A stretch of 35,011 bases of DNA. It comes from IMCC26207 sp037141255 (GTDB taxonomy: Bacteria; Actinomycetota; Acidimicrobiia; Acidimicrobiales; Microtrichaceae). A program made the position numbers and the translations under genes. The stretch is taken from assembly GCA_037141255.1 (NCBI GenBank), contig JBAXCX010000013.1, positions 1 through 35,011 on the forward strand, written 5' to 3'. The notes under the pieces were generated by a model. That model ran no database searches. It was given only the letters and a program-made list of their open reading frames with translations, and was not told the DNA's origin. Below are positions 16,042 through 23,680 of this stretch, in pieces; the stretch's first letter is position 1; each line of letters begins with the position of its first letter.

Positions 16042-16590
16042 CTAAAGGCGACCATCATCAGCCTGCTGTAAGAGCAGCGCGCAATTTAACGGCAGCGTCC
16101 ACTGCTCGGGCGGCAGGTGGTGCTCGGCCGCCCAAGCCGTCACGCGAGGATCCGAGTCGGCTAGAGCCAACAGATCTGAACCAAGTTGCGGATACTGCAT
16201 GTACAAGCCCACCTTGCGGGTCATGCCGCCACGCTCAGCCCAGTGAGCACCCATCTCGGAACCACCAAGAGTTTCTGACAGCGTCGCCACCACACGCCCG
16301 TAGGTCCCCAGACCGCTCACGGACTTGCCAACATCATGTAGTAGCGCTGCTGCCATCAGCCAGACAGCCGCAGGGTCAGACTCCTCAAGGTCAACTCGGT
16401 CAAGGTTGGCTGCCACAGATCGAGCAACACCAACACAGTGCGACTGATCGACATTTGGCATGCGCAAAAAAAGGCGAGACTCTGGCTCCGTCAAGAAACT
16501 CGACGCCCAGGCAATCTGCTCCGGTGATGGTGCGGTCGAAAACACTGAGCGAGCAAATCGTTGAACTCGATGCATCGGCTGAAGGCTCAT
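16042..16590 (-). CDS. HD-domain phosphohydrolase-like protein
   Basis: 182 aa. HD-superfamily metal ligands are visible: His51 in QSHCVGVA, His85-Asp86 in ALLHDVGKS, and AAEHH (157-158) with a late Asp in LQQADDG. HD proteins hydrolyse phosphate esters of nucleotides or nucleotide second messengers; no extra domain is present to narrow the role. The ATG start overlaps the xerD stop as ATGA, so it is translated together with the recombinase. The same kind of protein follows xerD in some other actinobacteria (recollection, not checked). Confidence 0.82.
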   Translation of the reverse strand: MSLQPMHRVQRFARSVFSTAPSPEQIAWASSFLTEPESRLFLRMPNVDQSHCVGVARSVAANLDRVDLEESDPAAVWLMAAALLHDVGKSVSGLGTYGRVVATLSETLGGSEMGAHWAERGGMTRKVGLYMQYPQLGSDLLALADSDPRVTAWAAEHHLPPEQWTLPLNCALLLQQADDGRL

Positions 16591-17591
16591 CCTGCCCCAA
16601 TAGCAGGTCGCGCCCCGGCACGCGGGTGAGCATCCCGATAAGCCTGCCAGAGTCGCTCGGTAGCTACCTTGGTGTAAATCTGGGTTGTACTGACCGACGC
16701 GTGGCCCAACATTTCTTGCACCGTGCGAATGTCTGCACCGTTATCAAGCAAGTGGGTCGCACAGGAATGGCGCAACACGTGGGGACTCAGCAGCGAGGGC
16801 GACAATCCCGCTGCGAGGGACCGCTTTTGAAGGATCAACCAGATACCCTGCCGAGTCAGCCGCGAGCCCTTCGAACCAAGGAATACCGCTCCAGCGTCAT
16901 CTCGGCTGCGCCACTGCTTAGGCACAAGCGCTGGGCGACCATCCTCGATCCACGCCGCCAGTGTGCGAACCGCATGACGGCCCAAAGGCACAATGCGCTC
17001 CTTGGAGCGCTTACCCATCACACGCAGAAGGGCCCCCTCAAGGTCAATGTCACCAAACCCGATACCGCAGACTTCCGACACGCGAGTCCCCGTTCCATAG
17101 AGGAGTTCAAGCAACGCTCGGTCGCGCAACGCAAACTCATCTCCCCCAGAACTCACCACTGCATCCTCAACGGCATTCAGTAACAGCATGACCTGCTCCT
17201 CCGATAGCGCCTTCGGGAGGGGCTCGGGCAGGCGCGGAAGTTCAACGGTCATCGCAGGGTCATGAAGATACACACCTTCGGCTGCAAGCCAACGGTGGGC
17301 AGTTCGAACGGATGCGAGCATTCTGGTCACCGAGGAAGCTGCGAGTCCATCTGCTCGCAGCAAACCAGCATAAGCAGCAACATCAGCGGGAGTTGCCGCC
17401 GACATGGTGCTCCCACGAGCGACAAGAAACCTGAGGTAGCGGTGAAGATCTCTGCGGTAAGCACTGATCGTGAGTGGCGATCTCCCCTTCTCAACTTGAA
17501 GGTGAATCAAGAATTCCTCTACCTCAAGGGGGAGTTCACCCCCTGAAGGCGTTGCTTGTGAGTGAGCAACCTCGGCTGCGGTTGGCAGCAT
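16587..17591 (-). CDS. xerD: Tyrosine recombinase XerD
   Basis: 334 aa. The N-terminal SAM-like core-binding domain runs over about residues 23-115 (FLIHLQVEKGRSPLTISAY). The catalytic domain has Arg170 (GTGTRVSEVCG), Lys194 (GKRSKERIVP), His271-x-x-Arg274 (HVLRHSCATH), His297 (LGHASVSTT) and the nucleophile Tyr306 (QIYTKV). It resolves chromosome dimers at dif together with XerC. The pyrG-NUDIX-xerD context favours the housekeeping enzyme over a phage integrase. ATG lies 4 nt after the NUDIX stop. Confidence 0.94.
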   Translation of the reverse strand: MLPTAAEVAHSQATPSGGELPLEVEEFLIHLQVEKGRSPLTISAYRRDLHRYLRFLVARGSTMSAATPADVAAYAGLLRADGLAASSVTRMLASVRTAHRWLAAEGVYLHDPAMTVELPRLPEPLPKALSEEQVMLLLNAVEDAVVSSGGDEFALRDRALLELLYGTGTRVSEVCGIGFGDIDLEGALLRVMGKRSKERIVPLGRHAVRTLAAWIEDGRPALVPKQWRSRDDAGAVFLGSKGSRLTRQGIWLILQKRSLAAGLSPSLLSPHVLRHSCATHLLDNGADIRTVQEMLGHASVSTTQIYTKVATERLWQAYRDAHPRAGARPAIGAG

Positions 17592-17595
17592 GAGA

Positions 17596-18141
17596 TCAGC
17601 TTCCGCGCAGGAGGGCGATGGCCAAGCTCAGCCCAATTACGGTTTTGGCGTCGGTGATGTCACCGGCCGCCATCATCGCAGGAGTATCTATCAATGGCAC
17701 GCGAATAACCTCCATAAAGGCCTCTTCGATCCCTTGACGATCCATCGGCTGCTCGGTCAAGTCGCGGCCGAGATACACAAAGCTCTCCTCGTCGCTGAAA
17801 CCAATGGAGTTATGGAACCGCGAGAGAAGATCGAGCCTGCCGGCGGCAAACCCGATCTCTTCGATGAGTTCTCGCTGCGCGGTGACCTCCGTTGACTCGC
17901 CTGGAACATCTCTCTTTCCAGCCGGAATCTCCAAAACCATCTGATCCAGAGCCGCTCGATACTGACGTACGAGGACGACCTCCCCTGATTCAAGAAGTGG
18001 TACTACCGAGACCGCACCGGGGTGGCGTACCACGTCTCGTTCAAACAAGGTTCCGTCTGGAGCCTCGAACTGCGATCGAGTCAGCGTGATCACGTATCCC
18101 GCATGCACCACCGTGTCGCCAAGGTGGCTGAACCCGCTCAC
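17596..18141 (-). CDS. NUDIX hydrolase, ADP-ribose pyrophosphatase type
   Basis: 181 aa. The Nudix box is present as GKRDVPGE...AQRELIEEIGF, with RE, EE and G in place. It has one residue more than the canonical GX5E spacing (GX6E), a form I associate with actinobacterial ADP-ribose pyrophosphatases. The preceding VVLVRQYRAALDQMVLEIPAG is the usual N-terminal ADPRase lead-in. It would hydrolyse ADP-ribose or a related nucleoside diphosphate sugar. GTG at 18141 overlaps the pyrG stop as GTGA. The order pyrG-NUDIX-xerD matches M. tuberculosis Rv1699-Rv1701. Confidence 0.9.
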   Translation of the reverse strand: MSGFSHLGDTVVHAGYVITLTRSQFEAPDGTLFERDVVRHPGAVSVVPLLESGEVVLVRQYRAALDQMVLEIPAGKRDVPGESTEVTAQRELIEEIGFAAGRLDLLSRFHNSIGFSDEESFVYLGRDLTEQPMDRQGIEEAFMEVIRVPLIDTPAMMAAGDITDAKTVIGLSLAIALLRGS

Positions 18142-19805
18142 GCGTCTCTCAGAACAGCCGAATCCGTTCTCAGTTCGAGCTCAACCCCGAGCAACTGAGG
18201 GTTGCGGCCTCGAGCGCGCTCTGCCGCTGCGCCGATCAACTCTCTGAACAGCGGTGCAGGATTTGTAGGACGACTCTTGAACTCTGGATGCGCCTGCGTG
18301 GCTACCCAAAAAGGATGATTCTCGAGTTCGATGAACTCAACGAGTCGACCATCTGGGGATGTTCCAGAGAACCTAAAATCGGTCCCATCAAACCTGCGGC
18401 GATACGCAGGGTTGAACTCATACCGGTGACGATGACGCTCCGAGACCACCGTGCTCCCGTACGCTGCAGCAACCCGAGAACCAGGCTCAAGCTGAGCAAC
18501 ATAGGCGCCGAGCCTCATGGTGCCCCCCTTGTTCGTGATCTCTCGTTGAGAGTCCATCAGGTCGATCACCGGATGGGGCGTAGCGGGATCAAACTCTGTG
18601 GAGTTCGCTCCGGAAAGGCCCAGCACATTGCGTGCAAACTCAACGGTCATGACTTGCATGCCCAAGCAGAGCCCAAGGCAGGGAATCTGCTGCTCACGAG
18701 CGAATCCAGCGGCCGCGATTTTGCCTTCGATTCCGCGCTCCCCAAATCCGCCGGGAATCACGATGCCGTCCAACCCGCTCAGGCGACCAGCAGTCAACAG
18801 TCCCTCAACCTCTTCAGCCTGAATCCACTCAATCTCAACGTCGACCCCATGGGCAAAGCCTGCATGCTTCAAAGATTCAACTACAGAGAGGTAGGCGTCA
18901 GGAAGGCTGACATATTTTCCGATGATGCCGACCCGCACGGGGAAGGTGGCCGCAGCAACTCGAGCAACGAGGGCTTTCCATTCTGTCAGGTCCGGCGGGG
19001 TATCTGGCAGGTGCAGGATCTTGCAGACCACAGAATCCAGACCCTCATCGTGAATCACAAGGGGGATGTCATAGAGGCTGTTTGCGTCGGCGCAGTTGAT
19101 CACCGAGTCAACCTCCACGTCACAAAGCGCAGAGATCTTACGCTTCAGATCTGAAGAGATTGCTTCATCAGATCGACACACAATTGCATCGGGCTGAATG
19201 CCTCGGCTGCGAAGCTCGGTCACCGAGTGCTGAGTGGGCTTGGTCTTTTGCTCACCTGATGGACCGATGAACGGAACAAGTGTGACGTGCACGTAACACA
19301 CGCTGTCGCGTCCAACATCAAGGCGAAATTGTCGGATTGCCTCAAGGAAGGGAAGGATCTCAATATCGCCTACCGTTCCGCCGATTTCGGTAATGACGAC
19401 ATCAGTGCCATCAATGCCGAGCCGAGAGATACGCCGCTTAATTTCATCAGTGATATGCGGAATAACCTGAACGGTCTTGCCGAGGTATTCGCCGCGTCGC
19501 TCAGCGGCGAGGACTGCCGAGTAGATCGATCCCGTTGTGGCATTGGAGTCTCGGGTGAGTTGCTCGTCGATGAATCGTTCGTAGTGTCCAAGGTCAAGAT
19601 CGGTTTCCCCGCCATCCTCGGTCACAAAAACCTCGCCGTGTTCGAAGGGGTTCATCGTGCCGGGGTCGACGTTGATGTACGGGTCGAGTTTCTGCAGAGT
19701 GACCCGAAGACCGCGAGCCTTAAGAAGTCGGCCGAGCGAAGAAGCCGTTAGCCCCTTGCCTAAACTTGAAGCCACCCCACCGGTGACGAAGATGTGCTTG
19801 GTCAA
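18138..19805 (-). CDS. pyrG: CTP synthase
   Basis: 555 aa. The start is TTG at 19805: AGGAG lies 5 nt upstream and the protein then begins TKHIFVTGGVASSLGKG, the family N-terminus with its P-loop. The longer frame to 19865 is rejected. The synthase domain has QKLDPYINVDPGTMNPFEHGE (in part) and the ITEIGGTVGDIE motif. The C-terminal glutaminase has the nucleophile Cys in CLGLCLGMQ and the His-x-Glu in QAHPEFKSRP. It aminates UTP to CTP using glutamine. It heads pyrG-NUDIX-xerD-HD. Confidence 0.97.
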   Translation of the reverse strand: MTKHIFVTGGVASSLGKGLTASSLGRLLKARGLRVTLQKLDPYINVDPGTMNPFEHGEVFVTEDGGETDLDLGHYERFIDEQLTRDSNATTGSIYSAVLAAERRGEYLGKTVQVIPHITDEIKRRISRLGIDGTDVVITEIGGTVGDIEILPFLEAIRQFRLDVGRDSVCYVHVTLVPFIGPSGEQKTKPTQHSVTELRSRGIQPDAIVCRSDEAISSDLKRKISALCDVEVDSVINCADANSLYDIPLVIHDEGLDSVVCKILHLPDTPPDLTEWKALVARVAAATFPVRVGIIGKYVSLPDAYLSVVESLKHAGFAHGVDVEIEWIQAEEVEGLLTAGRLSGLDGIVIPGGFGERGIEGKIAAAGFAREQQIPCLGLCLGMQVMTVEFARNVLGLSGANSTEFDPATPHPVIDLMDSQREITNKGGTMRLGAYVAQLEPGSRVAAAYGSTVVSERHRHRYEFNPAYRRRFDGTDFRFSGTSPDGRLVEFIELENHPFWVATQAHPEFKSRPTNPAPLFRELIGAAAERARGRNPQLLGVELELRTDSAVLRDA

Positions 19806-19832
19806 AGCTTCTCCTGTACCTCGGAAGACTAA

Positions 19833-19838
19833 ACTGTA
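19833..19838 (-). promoter_or_regulatory. Candidate -10 box for pyrG
   Basis: TACAGT on the minus strand would put the transcription start about 20 nt before the TTG codon, enough for the AGGAG ribosome site. The -35 region (TTCGGC, 16 nt upstream) is weak. A TAACCT at 19879-19884 on the plus strand is a weaker candidate for the divergent glycosyltransferase gene. Confidence 0.35.
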
Positions 19839-19921
19839 GCGCGCCCAGTGAGTCGCCGAACGCACCCCAAATCATCTGTAACCTGAGTTTTCCTGCCTGC
19901 GTGGACTTGCCCTGGTGATGA

Positions 19922-21418
19922 ATGCCTGATTCCTCCAACCAACCACAGCGCTTCGGTCGCCTGATCGATACTGCACTGCTCGGAGTTCTTGCTCTTGTTC
20001 TGCGACTTCCAGCATTCTTCTCGGAGCGTCACCTCACCTTTGATGATGGAGTTTTTGCAAGTTCAGCCCTAGCAATCAGAGACGGAGGCATCCCGTTCCG
20101 AGATGTGTTCTCGAGCCAAGGGCCGTTGTTCTTACCTTTGGTGGCCCTGGGTGACTTGCTGGGCTTGCATAAGCTGAACTCTCCGAGAGTGCTCGCGGTT
20201 GTGTCTGGAATCGCAATCGTGGTGGGTCTGTATTGGACTGCACTTCAGATGACCGATCGCCTCGGCGCAGTTCTCGCTGCAGTCCTAGCGGCAACCTCGG
20301 GCAGTTTGATTTGGGTTACTGGACCGCTAGCGGCCGATGGGCCAGCCCTGGCTTTCGCCGTGCTTGCAGTTCTTTTGTCTCTGCGGCAGCGCAAGCGCCC
20401 CTCGTACCTGAACGCTGCATTCTTAGGCCTCGCAGTGGGAGCAACTCTGTCGACCAAGGCAATGGAAGCGCCCATTCTGATTGTGGTGGGCTGTGTCATC
20501 CTGACCCCAATCTGGGTTGCAGCGCGACAGCGGCGACTCGAGGCAAGAGCGTTACTGCAAGGCTGCCTGGTGGCTGGTAGCGCAGCCGTGTTCTTTGCAG
20601 TTGTCAGCGCGCCGTTTGGGTTTGCGGCCGTATGGGATCAGTCTTTCGTCTATCGAACTGCTGCTTCTACGCATCGAGATCTACCCGCAAACGCTGCAAA
20701 ACTGGTCTCAACACTCTGGGACCGTGACCTGATCCTGGTTCTGTTCGCAGCAGTCACGCTGATCACCGCTGTGTGGGCGCAGTTCGGGTCAGGAACTCAC
20801 AAAGAGCAACGCTCAGTTCATCTCGACCCCAACAATGGAGCCAGGCCATCAAGTCCGTTCCTGATAACCGCTTGGACTATTGGGTCAGCAGTCTGGCTCA
20901 TTGCGGTGGTGAGCCCACTCTGGCGGCCGCACATCTCGGCAATGATCCCTCCGCTTGCACTCCTGATCGGCATCTACCGACCACCACTGCGCATTTCGCT
21001 GATCGCTGGGGCGGTCTCGATTCCGCTGCTCTTTCTTCAGCTCGACGGGTTGCTGCTGACCGGGCCCTACGTGGGAACAGAGGCTGAGGTGGTTCAGGTC
21101 CTCAGCAAACTCCCCGATGGTGCTTGGGTTCTGAGCGATGAGCCCGGCTTGGTCTGGCGGGCGGGCAAGCGAACTAGCGATGACCTTGTCGACCCATCCA
21201 TGCTGCGCGTCCAACAAGGCCGCTATACCGAAGACTCACTAGCAAACGCTGCTCGTGATTCCAGAGTCTGCGCTGTGGTGATTCGTTCTCACCTGCGCTT
21301 TGGTCATTTCCCCGGTTTACCCGAGAAATTACTCAAACAGGGTTACGTGCTCACCGAGCAATCAACTTCTGCTGCGGGCGACATCGAGAGCATCTTTCTT
21401 CACCCTCGGTGCCGGTGA
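19922..21418 (+). CDS. GT-C fold membrane glycosyltransferase-like protein (PMT/ArnT-like)
   Basis: 498 aa. An N-terminal membrane helix is followed by an acidic pair in the first extracytoplasmic loop (TFDDGVFASSALAI, Asp41-Asp42) and DVFSSQGPLFLPL, the pattern of polyprenyl-phosphate-sugar transferases of the PMT/GT39-83 type. About nine further hydrophobic segments alternate up to residue 370. A soluble extracytoplasmic tail of about 120 residues (LSKLPDGAWVLSDEPGLVW) closes the protein. Such enzymes move a sugar from a lipid carrier to protein, lipid or glycan outside the membrane; donor and acceptor are unknown. It is the only plus-strand gene in the 16-32.6 kb region. Its 3' end overlaps the AP-like membrane gene by 57 bp, convergently. 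Confidence 0.75.
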   Translation: MPDSSNQPQRFGRLIDTALLGVLALVLRLPAFFSERHLTFDDGVFASSALAIRDGGIPFRDVFSSQGPLFLPLVALGDLLGLHKLNSPRVLAVVSGIAIVVGLYWTALQMTDRLGAVLAAVLAATSGSLIWVTGPLAADGPALAFAVLAVLLSLRQRKRPSYLNAAFLGLAVGATLSTKAMEAPILIVVGCVILTPIWVAARQRRLEARALLQGCLVAGSAAVFFAVVSAPFGFAAVWDQSFVYRTAASTHRDLPANAAKLVSTLWDRDLILVLFAAVTLITAVWAQFGSGTHKEQRSVHLDPNNGARPSSPFLITAWTIGSAVWLIAVVSPLWRPHISAMIPPLALLIGIYRPPLRISLIAGAVSIPLLFLQLDGLLLTGPYVGTEAEVVQVLSKLPDGAWVLSDEPGLVWRAGKRTSDDLVDPSMLRVQQGRYTEDSLANAARDSRVCAVVIRSHLRFGHFPGLPEKLLKQGYVLTEQSTSAAGDIESIFLHPRCR

Positions 21419-23656
21419 TTCTCGGGGCGCGTCATCGTCCACCCGCAACATCAGGTGAATCAGCGAGGCGCTAATGACTCCCAGCATGATTGCTGGCACT
21501 GCGATGCCCGAGTCGTTGAGAGCAAACCCCAAGACCATGGCCGTAATCAGCCCGGCAACTGCAGCGCGTTCTTGAGGTATGCGTTCCGCGATGGTCCGCA
21601 AGCGCCAGGGAGCTTTCCAGAATAGGTAGGCGATAAATGCAAACACCACGGGAAGCATGAGAGTCCACACAGAACTTGCGAGCACCGAGAAATTCGAATC
21701 AAGCTTTCGCAATACCACGGTGTTGAACGCCTCAAATCCGTTCGCGCCAATATCTGCGAGCAATCGACCTAGGTGTGTTCGTTCCGCAGGGGGCCGCGTC
21801 AGATCTAGTGCGCCAAGGGCGAGAACGACGAGTACCGAGATTGACCCCCACAGCGCTGCAGTTCGAGCACGCACCTTCAACCCCAATAACATCCAAGCCG
21901 TCACACCGGCTGAGGGGATCATGGCGAGAGCCCCTCCCACATCAGCCCCCCAGAACGGTGCGCCATCAAGAAGCACAACCCAACCAAGGAGTGCGATTCC
22001 AAGCCAAGTCCCGCGTCGACCCCCAACACGGTAGGAAATCAGTGCCGCAGCCATAATCGCCGAGGCGGCAAACATAGCGAATGCAGGGTTACCCATCCCG
22101 TTGAAGCGTCCAGCAACGGTGGGCGTGTAACCGAACACCGTATTGAACTGGAGCGGACCACCGATGACAATGTCCACGCTGAGGAGCAACAGAATCGAAC
22201 CCAAGGTTGCGAGTAGCGGATCGACAAGGTAGCGCCGAGTGAGTACATAGATGCCGCTCGCCATCAGTGCCGATCCACACACCACAAACAGCCAGAACGC
22301 CGCCATCCCCCAGCGTTCAAAAGGGAATATTCCTGCCAAGTAGGTGACCGGCAAGTAGGCGAGCACTCCAAGGGAGGCAATCTCGACCCCCCGACGTAGG
22401 CGGGTTGATGACCTAGAAATCGTGATGATTGCAAGTACCCACAAGAGCAACTGAGCGAAGACAAACAGCGTAGAAGCAGGTCCCACTATTGAATCTCGGA
22501 ACAGCGCCGCCTCGTTGGCTGAGATCAACATCTCGATGCGCTGCGCAAAGGTTCCACCGGAGCCTTTGCGCTCCATCAAGGTTCCCTCCATTGAGCTCGG
22601 AACAGCCACGCCGAGCAGCGAAGCAACGGCCGGCGCAATATCTACGGTCTGCACAAAGCCAGCGCGGCGTGTGGTCCCCGAAGACAACAACCCTGCTTGA
22701 ACAGCGGGAGCGCGCACTCCTACGACGGTCAGAGAGCTTCCGTCGTCAACAGCATTTGGCGCAACGGCAATCACTGCTGTTTTGGAGGGATTCACCTGGT
22801 CGAGGAGTCGGCCGAGCAACTCATCTGTGTGTGCAATCGCTTGTGCACGGATTGCAACTTGTTGGGTAGCAGTCGCAAGCGGTACCGCATCAACGGCGCG
22901 AACAAGGTCAGAGGCCTCAACGAGCACCACCGAATGAGGCTTCAGAAATCTCTGAACTGACTCTGCCACCACCTCATTGTTGTAACGCACACCGAAAGGG
23001 AACCGATCGTCCGGCTCAAGCAGTCCCGGACCGACCTCACCCGCACCAGAGATGCCGGTGTTGTCCATCAGGCCAAGGCTTGCCTCGCGACGGAACATGA
23101 TCTGCCCGAGAGCGTCCTTGTGGTCAGCATTTGCGATCACGGCGCGACTCACACCTGCCGCCCTCAGCGCTGTTCCGAGCGCACCAACCTCGGCGCCATA
23201 GAGCAGGGTTTTATTGAGGTTCAGAATCGGCACCAGCCCAACATTAAAGACGTTGCCAGCACGGGGAAGCGTCCCGGTGCGCACCGCAAACTCTTGGGCT
23301 AAGACGCCTTCGGGCGCAAGATACGCCAGCATCCCTTCAGGCGCACCCTCTGCTCGGGTACCTGCGTTCAACGTTGTATACCCATCCGTCGCAGAGGTGT
23401 CACGGGTCACGGCACGGACCGAGAGATCTGCCACCACCGAACTGCGCAGTAGCGCGTACAAGTTGGGGGTTTTCTCGGGGTTTATCTCGCTCCAGGCCAA
23501 GGTGGGAATTGAAAAGATGACCACTGAGTCAGCAGCCCCGAGTGGAGCGTCAGCCGAAGTCGTTGCAGAAGCCGCTGGGCCTGCACAGAGCACAGCCAGT
23601 CCGACCCCTATAAACGCAAACCATCGCAGAGTCCGGTTCACACTCTTCGACCTCAT
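21362..23656 (-). CDS. Large membrane protein with eroded alkaline-phosphatase-like ectodomain, MurJ-linked
   Basis: 764 aa. ATG at 23656 is chosen for AAGGAG 5 nt upstream. A Sec signal peptide (core FAFIGVGLAVLCAG, AxA-type site near ASATTSADA) is followed by a soluble domain of about 340 residues. Its strand order recalls the alkaline phosphatase superfamily: VVIFSIPTLAW, TPNLYALLRSS, YTTLNAGTRAEG, AVIANADHKD, VVLVEASDLVRAVD and RRAGFVQTVDIAPAVASLLG. The usual first-strand Asp and a DHG-type ligand are not seen. About 11 helices follow (residues 392-738), with conserved-looking loops FNGMGNPAF, FWGADVGGAL and RTHLGRLLAD. It lies 24 nt after murJ. No established function; an envelope polymer role is inferred from context only. 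Confidence 0.72.
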   Translation of the reverse strand: MRSKSVNRTLRWFAFIGVGLAVLCAGPAASATTSADAPLGAADSVVIFSIPTLAWSEINPEKTPNLYALLRSSVVADLSVRAVTRDTSATDGYTTLNAGTRAEGAPEGMLAYLAPEGVLAQEFAVRTGTLPRAGNVFNVGLVPILNLNKTLLYGAEVGALGTALRAAGVSRAVIANADHKDALGQIMFRREASLGLMDNTGISGAGEVGPGLLEPDDRFPFGVRYNNEVVAESVQRFLKPHSVVLVEASDLVRAVDAVPLATATQQVAIRAQAIAHTDELLGRLLDQVNPSKTAVIAVAPNAVDDGSSLTVVGVRAPAVQAGLLSSGTTRRAGFVQTVDIAPAVASLLGVAVPSSMEGTLMERKGSGGTFAQRIEMLISANEAALFRDSIVGPASTLFVFAQLLLWVLAIITISRSSTRLRRGVEIASLGVLAYLPVTYLAGIFPFERWGMAAFWLFVVCGSALMASGIYVLTRRYLVDPLLATLGSILLLLSVDIVIGGPLQFNTVFGYTPTVAGRFNGMGNPAFAMFAASAIMAAALISYRVGGRRGTWLGIALLGWVVLLDGAPFWGADVGGALAMIPSAGVTAWMLLGLKVRARTAALWGSISVLVVLALGALDLTRPPAERTHLGRLLADIGANGFEAFNTVVLRKLDSNFSVLASSVWTLMLPVVFAFIAYLFWKAPWRLRTIAERIPQERAAVAGLITAMVLGFALNDSGIAVPAIMLGVISASLIHLMLRVDDDAPRESPAPRVKKDALDVARSRS

Positions 23657-23680
23657 AGCAACCACTCCTTCAACCTCACA

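Noticed and set aside
16008..17183. 391-aa plus-strand open frame
   Set aside because: It is antisense to xerD and the HD gene, both with full catalytic motifs; its composition is typical of a shadow frame and no domain is seen.
18288..19154. 288-aa plus-strand open frame
   Set aside because: Antisense to pyrG, which is unambiguous across its whole length.
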